Positions 1 to 7,837 of a stretch of DNA of 64,000 nt are shown one piece after another. The DNA comes from UBA5314 sp040217815 (lineage in GTDB: Bacteria; Bacillota; Syntrophomonadia; Syntrophomonadales; Syntrophomonadaceae), in NCBI GenBank assembly GCA_040217815.1, contig JBEHWI010000016.1:6288-70287 (forward strand), in the 5' to 3' direction. The position numbers and the translations under genes are program-made. Position 1 is the first letter of the stretch. Every line of letters begins with the position of its first letter. Below the pieces are notes generated by a model. That model was not told the DNA's origin, searched no databases, and saw only the letters and a program-made list of their open reading frames with translations.

Positions 1-1
1 T

Positions 2-337
2 GTTTATAACCATAATGAAATTAAAGGAATAGAGCTGCTCAAGATTTTAAACCAATTGGGTTATCCCGTACAATCTGTTGATAACAATCAATTTTTGGAT
101 TATATTAGGACGGCATCAATGGATAACAACAATCATGGAATGCTTAATGGTATTATTATTGAGTTCAATAGGGAGAAAGAATTTCAATATAACACGCCAA
201 TTAAACTCAATTCCAGTATTACACAGAAGTATTTGCAGCAAGTTGGTTTTGAATGGCCTGAAGTTAATGCAGAATATATCGGAAAAGTTCTTAAACACAT
301 GGAAGATGTTGGGTTCCTACGTAGCCCCAAATCATAG
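2..337 (+). CDS. C-terminal end of an NRPS-type thioester reductase domain protein (5' truncated)
   Basis: The reading frame is open from the left edge of the window, so only the last 111 residues are present. The end resembles the C-terminus of thioester reductase (Lys2/NRPS R-domain, extended short-chain dehydrogenase) proteins: a YNHNEI segment followed by a helix 'ELLKILNQLGYPV', then a Pro-rich turn region, and a closing 'GFEWPEVNAEYIGKVLKHM' helix with GFL near the stop. In that family the domain releases a peptidyl or acyl thioester as an aldehyde or alcohol using NAD(P)H. The base composition is clearly more AT-rich than the genes from 614 onward, which suggests acquisition by transfer. 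The catalytic Tyr-Lys and the NAD(P)-binding motif lie outside the window, so function is inferred from the tail only. Confidence 0.6.
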   Translation, partial: VYNHNEIKGIELLKILNQLGYPVQSVDNNQFLDYIRTASMDNNNHGMLNGIIIEFNREKEFQYNTPIKLNSSITQKYLQQVGFEWPEVNAEYIGKVLKHMEDVGFLRSPKS

Positions 338-365
338 AGAATTAAAGTGATAGTTAAATTTATTC

Positions 366-401
366 TTATCCCCTATATTCTATTTAAGCAAAAGGGGATA
401 A
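366..401 (+). terminator. possible terminator hairpin after the reductase gene
   Basis: An 8-bp perfect stem TTATCCCC (366-373) and GGGGATAA (394-401) encloses a 20-nt AT-rich loop. It has no clear T-run on either side, so it may only be a 3'-end processing structure. Confidence 0.25.
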
Positions 402-435
402 CCTTCGCAATGATCTCCTAGTTTAGGTATTCAAA

Positions 436-495
436 TGGTGAATAATCCGAGACCCGAACCGGGGACATCCTGATTAAAAGCCAGGTGTTTGATTG
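436..495 (-). pseudogene. decayed 3' half of a tRNA-Lys(TTT)
   Basis: Read on the minus strand, this stretch matches the 3' part of the intact tRNA-Lys at 49830-49905 from the anticodon loop to the CCA end. The anticodon segment CTGATTAAAAG, the TTCGAAC-like T-loop region and TGGTGA (CCA end plus acceptor start) are recognisable. There are scattered substitutions throughout, and the 5' half (D-arm and 5' acceptor strand) is absent or unrecognisable. It cannot fold as a tRNA. A half-tRNA of this kind is what integration of an element into a tRNA gene, followed by decay, commonly leaves. Confidence 0.55.
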
Positions 496-510
496 TTCAT
501 TGGAGTAGTG

Positions 511-544
511 GTAGGTGACTCTTCACGGGCGCGCGGATTGAAAC
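511..544 (+). repeat. solitary CRISPR-like repeat (type I-C style)
   Basis: The segment contains ACTCTTCACGGG then GCGCGGATTGAAAC, ending in the ATTGAAAC typical of type I-C/I-B direct repeats in Clostridia, with the internal dyad slightly decayed. No second copy occurs 60-75 bp to either side, and no cas gene is visible, so this is at most a relic or an orphan repeat. Confidence 0.4.
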
Positions 545-549
545 CAAAT

Positions 550-579
550 AACCCACCTTATAAAAACGCAAGGTGGGTT
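550..579 (-). terminator. rho-independent terminator of the 614-1054 lipoprotein gene
   Basis: A perfect 10-bp stem AACCCACCTT / AAGGTGGGTT with a 10-nt loop lies 35 bp past the stop codon of the minus-strand lipoprotein gene. The minus strand continues ATTTGGTTT, a modest T-run. Confidence 0.7.
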
Positions 580-613
580 CTATCAGTTTGGCTGAGTCTT
601 CTATGGCTACCGA

Positions 614-1054
614 TTATTTAAAAGCAAAGTTCACGGTGTTGCTCTTGCTTCCCCCATATGTAACATACACGTTTCCGCCGGAGGTTGAGGGCAAATCAAC
701 CGTTATCTGATAATACATGTTACCGATCACCTTCACATCATGAAAAGGCTTTTTCTGACCATCTATATATACTGCAAATTCCTTTTTAAAGGTTTCTGTT
801 TTTTCATCATATTCCACATTGCGGATAGAAACGTTCACAATATCTGATTCCTTGAGGGTTGTGTCTGCTTTCCGATAGGCGGAGGCCTGTTCAATTTTAG
901 GTGCAAGAGTTGTTGAGTCGTTCTTTGGTGCGGTTGAAGGTGTATTAGAGGTAGCCGAATTAGTGGTTTGAGAAGTATCGGATTTCCCCGAACATCCAAC
1001 GAGGAGTCCGGTCAAAAGACAACATGTAAGCAACAGGCAAAATACTTTTTTCAT
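614..1054 (-). CDS. putative lipoprotein of unknown function
   Basis: The 146-residue product starts with a typical lipoprotein signal peptide: MKK, a hydrophobic core, then the lipobox LVGC with the lipidated Cys at residue 21. A Ser/Thr/Asn-rich linker (about residues 23-50) follows, then a compact domain of about 90 residues rich in beta-type segments and ending in a Gly/Ser-rich strand pair. It should be anchored on the outer face of the membrane. A strong Shine-Dalgarno AAGGAGGGG sits at proper spacing before the ATG, and a terminator follows the stop, so it appears to be a single-gene unit. I do not recognise the domain. It may be a small beta-sandwich involved in envelope or metal/ligand binding, but nothing in the sequence decides this. 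Confidence 0.75.
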   Translation of the reverse strand: MKKVFCLLLTCCLLTGLLVGCSGKSDTSQTTNSATSNTPSTAPKNDSTTLAPKIEQASAYRKADTTLKESDIVNVSIRNVEYDEKTETFKKEFAVYIDGQKKPFHDVKVIGNMYYQITVDLPSTSGGNVYVTYGGSKSNTVNFAFK

Positions 1055-1171
1055 TGTGTCCCCTCCTTAAATTTGTTACATAAATTTTATAATTTAACCG
1101 GAATATACTCAACCGTTTGCTAAAGAACCGTCCTGGGCGTTAAGGGATACTTATGAGTAGTCCACTCACTT

Positions 1172-1921
1172 TTAGTCCTGCTCGGTTAAAATGAGAGGGC
1201 CGTTTTTGGTTATAGCAATGGTATGCTCATATTGGGCCGATAGGCTGCCGTCTTTGGTTCTGGCTGTCCACTGGTTCGGGTCGATTGTTAAGGCATGCGA
1301 CCCTATATTGATCATCGGTTCGATAGTAAAAACCATTCCTTCACAGAGCTTCACTCCCTGTTTAGGGCGCCCATAGTGGAGAACCACCGGATCTTCATGC
1401 ATATTACGACCTATGCCATGGCCGGTAAATTGACGAACAACGGAGAATTCTTGGGATTCAGCATGCTTTTGCACCGCATGGGAAATGTCACCGAGGCGAT
1501 TGCCGGCATGAGCCTGGTCTATGCCGAGGTAAAGGCATTCCCTGGTTACTTTGAGGAGCTTTTCGGCTTGTTCCGATATTTGACCTACAGGGTAAGACCA
1601 GGCCGAATCCGCCAACCATCCATGGAGATTGACAACCATATCTATTGTAACGATATCCCCGTCTTTGAGAGGGGTCCGGGTGGGGAACCCGTGGCAGATC
1701 TCATCGTTGACCGAAGCGCATGTAGCGAAAGGATAGCCCATATAGCCTTTTTGTTCGGCTTTGGCACCCTGGGATTGAATAAAATCTTCTACAAAGTTGT
1801 CGATACTCAAGGTAGTTATGCCTGGCCGGATAATCTTACGGAGTTTTCTGTGGCAGGCGGTTAAAATTTTGCCTGCTTCGGCCATTAGGTGTATCTGTTC
1901 GGGAGTTTTGATTACGATCAT
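1172..1921 (-). CDS. map: methionine aminopeptidase, type I
   Basis: The 249-residue protein has the full pita-bread fold of MetAP type Ia, without an N-terminal zinc extension. The five metal ligands are all in place: Asp94 (in DGDIVTIDM), Asp105 (in LADSAW), His168 (in TGHGIG), Glu201 (in TIEPM) and Glu232 (in YEHTI). His77 in the CHG motif and His175 are the usual substrate-contacting histidines. It removes the initiator Met from nascent proteins in the cytosol. It has its own ribosome binding site (AGAGGA) and stands apart from any ribosomal protein cluster. It may therefore be a second copy besides one in the spc operon, which many Firmicutes carry; that second copy is outside the window and not proven. 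Confidence 0.95.
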   Translation of the reverse strand: MIVIKTPEQIHLMAEAGKILTACHRKLRKIIRPGITTLSIDNFVEDFIQSQGAKAEQKGYMGYPFATCASVNDEICHGFPTRTPLKDGDIVTIDMVVNLHGWLADSAWSYPVGQISEQAEKLLKVTRECLYLGIDQAHAGNRLGDISHAVQKHAESQEFSVVRQFTGHGIGRNMHEDPVVLHYGRPKQGVKLCEGMVFTIEPMINIGSHALTIDPNQWTARTKDGSLSAQYEHTIAITKNGPLILTEQD

Positions 1922-2029
1922 TTCCAGTCCTCTTCTTGTTTCAAGACGTCTTAATCACTACAAGTCTGGCGGCAATGTTGCAAAGATATAGCTTAGTTCC
2001 GTGGCTCATTCGGCAGATGTAAAGGAACC

Positions 2030-2326
2030 CTAATTCTCTTCAAACCCATCCAGAATAATTGCCCTGGTACTGGTTGAATTATCCCTGAGAGGTTTTATTT
2101 CCAGGTACTCTTTGGAACTGAAGCACCTGTCTACATCTTCACGTGATGGAAACTGGATAAGTATTATCCTTTCGGGTTTCCACTCCCCAAAAAGCGGGGC
2201 TGCATTTCCTCCACGAATCAAGTAGTGCCCGCCATAACGCTCAACCAGAGGGCGCGCTCTTTCAATATATTCAAAGTAAATATCTTTATTATGGATCTCT
2301 ATCTCGATTAGTAAATAGACGGGCAT
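2030..2326 (-). CDS. DUF1330 family protein
   Basis: This 98-residue protein matches the DUF1330 pattern. It opens with a beta strand (MPVYLLIEIEI), continues with a helix containing the Tyr-x-x-Tyr and RARPLVERYGGHYLIRGG stretch, and has the EWKPERIILIQFPS strand and a helix with the ExxDRCFSSKEY signature. The family folds as a dimeric alpha/beta ferredoxin-like barrel; its biochemical role is not established. A Shine-Dalgarno AAGGAAG precedes the ATG. It is transcribed in the same direction as the TetR gene upstream, but a terminator-like hairpin (2403-2438) separates them, so it is probably its own unit. Confidence 0.85.
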   Translation of the reverse strand: MPVYLLIEIEIHNKDIYFEYIERARPLVERYGGHYLIRGGNAAPLFGEWKPERIILIQFPSREDVDRCFSSKEYLEIKPLRDNSTSTRAIILDGFEEN

Positions 2327-2401
2327 GGTTTGTACTTCCTTGTATATTCTTTTTGTTAATTATAACATCGTATTTTAGTAAATAGGGTCTACAGAAATAA
2401 T

Positions 2402-2439
2402 ACAGGGGCCTGCCTTCATACCGAAGGTCAGGTCCCTGT
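2402..2439 (-). terminator. hairpin terminator after the TetR gene
   Basis: A long imperfect stem (ACAGGGRCCTG..CCTTC paired with GAAGG..CAGG.CCCTGT) is followed on the minus strand by TATTATTTCTG. It lies just past the TetR stop codon. Confidence 0.6.
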
Positions 2440-2456
2440 GGGCGTTAATCATAAAC

Positions 2457-3050
2457 CTATTTTATCATTTGTTCGGTGAGGAGCTCTATGAGGATGTTAC
2501 GGGATGATTTTTCATTGAGATTCAGGCCTGAAAACTGTTGAACAGTGGCGCCCATCAAGATAGGGAAAGAAATACAGCCCAGGATCTGCAGGGTACGCAT
2601 GTAGATTCGGGATTCTTCCTCGTCCGGATGCAGCTCTTGCAGGGTCCGGTGAACGAGATGAATGCCTTCCTGTTCAAGGTATTCACTGTATTCGACCGGG
2701 GTGTTGCTGTGGTGAATCTTCTGATCGATCATGTATCTCACTATGTCCGGATATTTATATACTGTATCGGCGTAGGCCTGAATAAAATTGGACAGGCGGA
2801 CAGCGGCGGGTTGTTCATTTTCTTTAAGTATAGTAAAGACTTTCCTCATCTGGGCGGTTACATATTTTAATGCCTTGTCAATTACCATGTCTTTAGAGCC
2901 GAAATGGTAATTGACCGCTGCGATGTTTACATCCGCCCGGGTGGAAATCTTCCTGACTGTGACATTTTGGAAGCCCTCGTCGGCCATTATATCGAGGGTG
3001 GCTTTAATAATTCGCTCTTTAGTGCTTCCACTGTGACTCAAAATTTTCAA
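2457..3050 (-). CDS. TetR/AcrR family transcriptional regulator
   Basis: The 197-residue protein has an N-terminal TetR helix-turn-helix: 'KERIIKATLDIMADEGFQNV' followed by the recognition region TVRKISTRADVNIAAVNYHF at about residues 30-50 and the usual GSKDMV. The C-terminal all-helical part would bind a ligand and dimerise. The start is a TTG at 3050, supported by a GGTGA ribosome binding site eight bases upstream. It is divergent from the large activase-like gene at 3239, with only about 190 bp between them, so it is a reasonable local regulator of that gene. The ligand is unknown; a CoA-thioester or hydroxyacid-related ligand is only a guess from context. Confidence 0.9.
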   Translation of the reverse strand: MKILSHSGSTKERIIKATLDIMADEGFQNVTVRKISTRADVNIAAVNYHFGSKDMVIDKALKYVTAQMRKVFTILKENEQPAAVRLSNFIQAYADTVYKYPDIVRYMIDQKIHHSNTPVEYSEYLEQEGIHLVHRTLQELHPDEEESRIYMRTLQILGCISFPILMGATVQQFSGLNLNEKSSRNILIELLTEQMIK

Positions 3051-3145
3051 ATCAGTTCACCGCCGTTTGAAACGATGTTTGATTAAATTTTAATTTAGCA
3101 GATCGTATTCGTCAAGTTTAGTCTGGCAGGTTCTTTTGATTTCAA

Positions 3146-3174
3146 TTGACAAACAGGGCTATTTTTTTTACCCT
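3146..3174 (+). promoter_or_regulatory. putative sigma-70 promoter of the activase-like gene
   Basis: A consensus -35 TTGACA (3146-3151) is followed after 17 bp by TACCCT (3169-3174), a weak -10. The position, 65 bp before the TTG start, is suitable. Confidence 0.45.
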
Positions 3175-3184
3175 AGTCTTAGGG
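3171..3184. promoter_or_regulatory. candidate operator palindrome overlapping the -10 box
   Basis: CCCTA-GTCT-TAGGG is a perfect 5-bp inverted repeat with a 4-bp spacer that overlaps the proposed -10 region in the TetR/activase divergent spacer. It is a plausible binding site for the neighbouring TetR protein, but it is short for that family. Confidence 0.3.
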
Positions 3185-3238
3185 CTAATTTAAACAGCAT
3201 TTGAATTTTGCCTTGGCATTTGGGGAGGGAACCATCCG

Positions 3239-6200
3239 TTGCTTGCCAATCAAGCTTCTGATTTATATATGGGGTTGGATATCGGTTCGACAACCGTCAA
3301 GGTTGTTTTGCTGGATGATGCTTTAAATCCGGTCTTTAGAATCTACCAGCGCCATCACAGTGATATAAAAGCCACCCTGAGCCACTCGATAAAAGAGGCC
3401 CTATTAAGGGTGGGTAATCAGACCGTTTCGGCCCTGGTCACCGGGTCAGCCGGTCTGTCGGCGGCGGCCTGGTCGGGTCTGTCTTTTATTCAAGAAGTGA
3501 TCGCCGGGACTGAAGCTATAAAACACCTCATACCGGAAACCGATGTAGCTATAGAACTGGGTGGCGAAGATGCCAAGATAACCTATTTTGGCCATGGTAT
3601 AGAACAGAGAATGAACGGCATCTGCGCCGGCGGCACCGGTGCCTTTATTGATCAGATGGCCGCACTTTTGGAAACCGATGCCATGGGGCTGAACTGCCTG
3701 GCAGCCAAGCATAAGATGATCTATCCCATAGCAGCCCGCTGTGGGGTGTTCGCCAAAAGCGACATACAGCCACTGTTGAATGATGGAGCGGCCCGTGAAG
3801 ACATAGCTGCTTCGGTTTTACAGGCGGTGGTCAATCAGACTATTAGCGGCCTGGCTTGCGGACGTCCCATTCGCGGCAATGTGGCCTTCCTGGGCGGCCC
3901 TTTACATTTTCTCACCGAACTCTGCACCAGGTTCAAGGATACCTTGAAGCTCGCGCCGCAAAACGCCATTATTCCTGACATGGCTCAATACTACGTGGCC
4001 ATCGGTGCAGCCCTGGCTTCGCGCCGGGAGAGCCCGGAGAGCCTTTCAGATATCGCCAACCGCCTGAAGTGTTCCGGAGATACCGCTACCGGCGAGATAT
4101 GGCGCTTGAACCCCCTTTTCCCGGATGCGCAGCAGCTTGAGATATTCCGCGAAAGGCATTCACAGCATAAAATTGCCCACCGGGAGCTGGAAACCTATAG
4201 CGGGCCGGCCTATTTGGGTATTGATGCCGGCTCAACCACCACCAAAGCGGTTCTCATCGACCAGGAGGGCAGCCTGCTTTACTCCTACTACGGGGGCAAC
4301 CAGGGCAGTCCGGTCGATTCAACGGTCAAGATATTGAGAGACCTTTATTCCCATCTGCCGGAAAGCGCTTATATTGCCAATTCCCTGGTAACCGGCTATG
4401 GAGAAGGCCTTATAAAAGCAGCCCTGGGAGTAGACCTGGGCGAAGTGGAGACTGTGGCTCATACCACGGCCGCCGAGTTTTTCTGCCCCGGGGTGGATTT
4501 CATTCTGGATATCGGCGGGCAGGATATGAAATGCATGAGGGTCAAAAATGGGGCCATAGACAGCGTGGTCTTGAATGAAGCATGTTCATCGGGCTGCGGA
4601 TCGTTTTTGGAGACCTTCGCCCGCTCTTTAAGCATGACCGCCGAAGAGTTTTCCAGCACGGCTTTGATGGCCAATTCACCAGTTGATTTGGGCTCCCGCT
4701 GCACGGTTTTTATGAATTCGCGGGTTAAGCAGGCGCAAAAGGAAGGGGCCTCGGTGGGGGATATTTCAGCCGGCCTCTCCTATTCGGTAATAAAGAACGC
4801 CCTGTTTAAGGTTATAAAGCTGAGAAATCCCGAAGAACTTGGGCAGAGGATAGTGGTCCAGGGTGGAACCTTCCTCAATGAAGCGGTTTTGCGAAGCCTG
4901 GAGCTGGTAACCGGGCGTGAGGTTATAAAGCCGGATATTGCCGGATTGATGGGAGCCCTGGGGGCCGCCCTGATTGCCCGCGAGCGCTGTGGGACCGGTC
5001 ACCGGAGTACTGTATTCTCATTGCCCCAATTGGACAACTTCCAGTTCAAGGTATCCACCCGGCGCTGTACCGGCTGCAGCAACCAATGCCTTTTGACCAT
5101 CAACCGTTTTTCAGAGGGCAGACGCTACATTTCCGGCAACCGTTGCGAAAAGATGCTGAGCCAAAAAGAGGTTAGGGAACAGCTTCCCAACCTGTTTGAC
5201 TACAAGTACCAGAGGCTGTTCGCCTACGAACCCCTGACCGAGGAAGAGGCACCTCGGGGTGCCATAGGACTGCCCCGGGTGCTGAATATGTATGAGAATT
5301 ATCCCTTCTGGTTTACTTTCTTTACCAGGCTGGGTTTCAGGGTCGAACTGTCGCCTCCCTCCAACCGGGATATCTATCATCTGGGCAGTGAGACCATTCC
5401 CTCCGAGTCGGCCTGCTATCCGGCCAAACTGGTGCATGGGCACATTGAGGCCCTGATCCGGCAGGGCATAAAGACTATATTCTACCCGGCGGTTTCTCAC
5501 GAACGCAAAGAAATCGACCTGGCTGACAACTGTTTTAACTGTCCCATGGTTATTTCTTATCCCGATGTAATCAGAAACAACATGGATATATTAAACGGTC
5601 ATGGTATTACCTATATCAGTCCCTTCCTTCCCTACGACAACCGGGAGCGCCTTATAAAGCGTTTGCATGAAGAGCTGAGGATGCTGGGCATCGGGAAAAG
5701 CGAGATCAAGCAAGCGGTGGATGCCGCCTACCGGGAAGACGCCGCTTTTAAACAGGATATTCGGCGTGAGGGCGAAAGGGTCATGGCCGAAATGGAAAGT
5801 AAAGGATTTCAGGGGATTGTGCTGGCCGGCCGGCCGTATCACCTAGACCCCGAAATCAACCATGGTATCGCTGATTTCATTATCAGCCAGGGATTCGCGG
5901 TGTTAACCGAGGATTCGGTGGCCCACCTGGGCGAACGCTTCAACTCTTTGAGGGTAGTTGATCAGTGGATGTACCATTCCCGGCTCTATGCTGCGGCTAC
6001 TTTAGTAGCCAATCGCCGGGATCTTGAACTCATCCAGTTGAATTCCTTCGGTTGCGGGCTGGATGCCATAACCACTGATCAGGTTCAGGAAATATTAGAG
6101 ACGGCTGGCAAGATATATACGGTAATTAAAATTGATGAAATAAGCAATCTGGGAGCAGCCCGGATAAGAATACGGTCTTTGATAGCGGCTCTCCGCAAGC

Positions 6201-7534
6201 GGCAGCCAGTTTTGCTCCCGGTAAGAAATTATTCATATGATTTCATTTCCTTTACCGAGGAGATGAGGCAGAAGCACACCATATTGTGCCCCCAGATGTC
6301 GCCCATCCATTTTGAATTTGTGGAGGACGTATTCCGCGACGCCGGGTATAATCTCGAACTGCTGCAGGAAGTATCCCCGGAAGACATAGAAGCGGGGGTC
6401 AAGTACGTCAATAACGATGCCTGCTACCCTTCGATAATAGTAATCGGCCAGTTGCTGCATGCCCTGCAGTCGGGAAAATACGATCTCGACAACACCACCG
6501 TAGTAATAACCCAGACCGGGGGCGGCTGCCGGGCAACCAATTATATTGGACTTCTGCGCAAAGCCTTGTGGGAGGCCGGCTTCGGGAAAATTCCGGTTTT
6601 ATCGGCCAACGTGACCGGCACCGAGGCTCATCCCGGTTTTAAAATTACCGGCGCCCTTTTGAAAAAAGCCATTCGAGGTATAGTATACGGCGACCTATTG
6701 ATGAGGGTCCTCCACAGAGTACGCCCCTATGAAAAAATACCGGGCTCAGCCAACCTTTTGTTTGAAAAATGGATAAAGGAATGCCGCCGACAGTTGCTAA
6801 AAGGCGATTCTAAAACCTTTAAGAGCAACCTGCGCAAAATTGTGGAAGAATTCGACCGCCTGGAGATAAATGACGTAAAGAAGCCCCGGGTGGGGGTGGT
6901 GGGAGAAATCCTGGTTAAATATCACCCGGCGGCCAATAATAATGTTGTCAGCCTGCTTGAGCAGGAGGGTGCCGAAGTGGTAGTTCCTGATCTATTGGAC
7001 TTTTTTACCTACAGCACTTATGATGCTGTGTTTCGTTACGAGCAATTGTCGGGAAGCGGCAAAGCCATGCTGGTGTCTCGCCTGATTATTAAGTACATGG
7101 AAAACGCCCGCAAGGAGATGTGCCGGGCCCTGGAGGCCAGCCAGCGGTTCACGGCGCCTGAATCGGTTTACTACCTGGCTGAGAAGGCCAGCCGGATCAT
7201 GTCTCTCGGACACCATGCTGGAGAAGGGTGGTTGTTAACGGCCGAGATGATCGAGTTGATCGAGACGGGTGCTCCCAACATCGTATGCGTTCAGCCTTTT
7301 GCCTGCCTGCCCAATCATGTGACGGGTAAAGGCATGGTGCGCAAGCTGCGCAACGAATACCCTGAGGCTAATATCGTAGCCATTGACTATGACCCGGGCG
7401 CCAGTGAAGTCAACCAGTTGAACCGCATCAAGCTGATGCTGAGCGTGGCCGTGAGAGAGTTTGAAGAAGGCGAAGTCCAGCCCGCGCCGGCTGCCCACAA
7501 GGGTTATCAAAAAATTAGGGACCACCATCTTTAA
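3239..7534 (+). CDS. fused double acyl-CoA dehydratase activase (BadF/BadG/HgdC-type) with DUF2229 and C-terminal dehydratase-like region
   Basis: This 1431-residue protein carries two ASKHA ATPase domains of the BcrA/BadF/HgdC type. The first spans about residues 10-260 (GLDIGSTTVK; cysteines 129 in ICAGGTGAF and 168 in ARCGVF), the second about 325-580 (GIDAGSTTTK; Cys449 in NEACSSGCG and Cys488 in GSRCTVF). The two paired cysteines match those that hold the bridging [4Fe-4S] cluster in HgdC dimers, so one chain could mimic the dimer. A CTGC-x3-C...C cluster (610, 613, 617, 636) precedes a DUF2229-like region (about 660-900). The C-terminal part has conserved Cys in NNDACYP and TGGGCRATN, reminiscent of HgdB-like subunits. 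Homologues are widespread in anaerobic Clostridia and are annotated as 2-hydroxyglutaryl-CoA dehydratase activases; their substrate is unproven. The start is TTG with GGGGAGGGA nine bases upstream. No separate dehydratase genes adjoin. Confidence 0.88.
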   Translation: MLANQASDLYMGLDIGSTTVKVVLLDDALNPVFRIYQRHHSDIKATLSHSIKEALLRVGNQTVSALVTGSAGLSAAAWSGLSFIQEVIAGTEAIKHLIPETDVAIELGGEDAKITYFGHGIEQRMNGICAGGTGAFIDQMAALLETDAMGLNCLAAKHKMIYPIAARCGVFAKSDIQPLLNDGAAREDIAASVLQAVVNQTISGLACGRPIRGNVAFLGGPLHFLTELCTRFKDTLKLAPQNAIIPDMAQYYVAIGAALASRRESPESLSDIANRLKCSGDTATGEIWRLNPLFPDAQQLEIFRERHSQHKIAHRELETYSGPAYLGIDAGSTTTKAVLIDQEGSLLYSYYGGNQGSPVDSTVKILRDLYSHLPESAYIANSLVTGYGEGLIKAALGVDLGEVETVAHTTAAEFFCPGVDFILDIGGQDMKCMRVKNGAIDSVVLNEACSSGCGSFLETFARSLSMTAEEFSSTALMANSPVDLGSRCTVFMNSRVKQAQKEGASVGDISAGLSYSVIKNALFKVIKLRNPEELGQRIVVQGGTFLNEAVLRSLELVTGREVIKPDIAGLMGALGAALIARERCGTGHRSTVFSLPQLDNFQFKVSTRRCTGCSNQCLLTINRFSEGRRYISGNRCEKMLSQKEVREQLPNLFDYKYQRLFAYEPLTEEEAPRGAIGLPRVLNMYENYPFWFTFFTRLGFRVELSPPSNRDIYHLGSETIPSESACYPAKLVHGHIEALIRQGIKTIFYPAVSHERKEIDLADNCFNCPMVISYPDVIRNNMDILNGHGITYISPFLPYDNRERLIKRLHEELRMLGIGKSEIKQAVDAAYREDAAFKQDIRREGERVMAEMESKGFQGIVLAGRPYHLDPEINHGIADFIISQGFAVLTEDSVAHLGERFNSLRVVDQWMYHSRLYAAATLVANRRDLELIQLNSFGCGLDAITTDQVQEILETAGKIYTVIKIDEISNLGAARIRIRSLIAALRKRQPVLLPVRNYSYDFISFTEEMRQKHTILCPQMSPIHFEFVEDVFRDAGYNLELLQEVSPEDIEAGVKYVNNDACYPSIIVIGQLLHALQSGKYDLDNTTVVITQTGGGCRATNYIGLLRKALWEAGFGKIPVLSANVTGTEAHPGFKITGALLKKAIRGIVYGDLLMRVLHRVRPYEKIPGSANLLFEKWIKECRRQLLKGDSKTFKSNLRKIVEEFDRLEINDVKKPRVGVVGEILVKYHPAANNNVVSLLEQEGAEVVVPDLLDFFTYSTYDAVFRYEQLSGSGKAMLVSRLIIKYMENARKEMCRALEASQRFTAPESVYYLAEKASRIMSLGHHAGEGWLLTAEMIELIETGAPNIVCVQPFACLPNHVTGKGMVRKLRNEYPEANIVAIDYDPGASEVNQLNRIKLMLSVAVREFEEGEVQPAPAAHKGYQKIRDHHL

Positions 7535-7600
7535 AACCGCTCGGTAAAAATTGCGAAACCATACATTGATCTAAAGTTGCAAATGTCTGTATTGTATAAT

Positions 7601-7650
7601 AAAGCCCGCTCGTCAACGTACCTGGAGTAGGTTGACGAGCGGGCTTTATT
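7601..7650 (+). terminator. strong terminator after the activase-like gene
   Basis: A perfect 17-bp stem (AAAGCCCGCTCGTCAAC, 7601-7617, with its complement at 7631-7647) closes a 13-nt loop, followed by a short T-run. The left arm CCCGCTC-GTCAACGTACC is shared with other intergenic hairpins in this window (see findings). The spacer 7535-7837 otherwise holds only the inverted repeat listed next. Confidence 0.85.
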
Positions 7651-7702
7651 CGCGGAATTTTTATAATCAGTTTATTGTATGGTTCGTGTTTCTTAAGTCC
7701 AA

Positions 7703-7736
7703 CTTAATCATCAAAATATAAAATTGTTTGATTAAG
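7703..7736. promoter_or_regulatory. inverted repeat upstream of the PQQ-type propeller gene
   Basis: CTTAATCA (7703-7710) and TGATTAAG (7729-7736) form a perfect 8-bp inverted repeat around an AT-rich 18-bp centre, about 100 bp before the next gene. It could be an operator; no regulator is adjacent. Confidence 0.25.
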
Positions 7737-7837
7737 GTTAAATCTAAATGGCATCCGCTGGAAAACTGATACAATAGAAATCAGTATCCCGGCATTTGAC
7801 GGTATACTGAAGAATATGTTGATATTATGGGGGATGG

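Noticed and set aside
511..544. A full CRISPR array
   Set aside because: Only one repeat unit is present; no second copy at spacer distance and no cas gene in the window.
1295..1864. 189-codon plus-strand frame opposite the methionine aminopeptidase gene
   Set aside because: It is the antisense of a gene with all catalytic residues intact; no ribosome binding site and no recognisable family.
4125..7528. Many long open frames on both strands inside the activase-like gene
   Set aside because: They lack ribosome binding sites and family resemblance, and lie wholly within a clearly coding 1431-codon frame of matching codon use.
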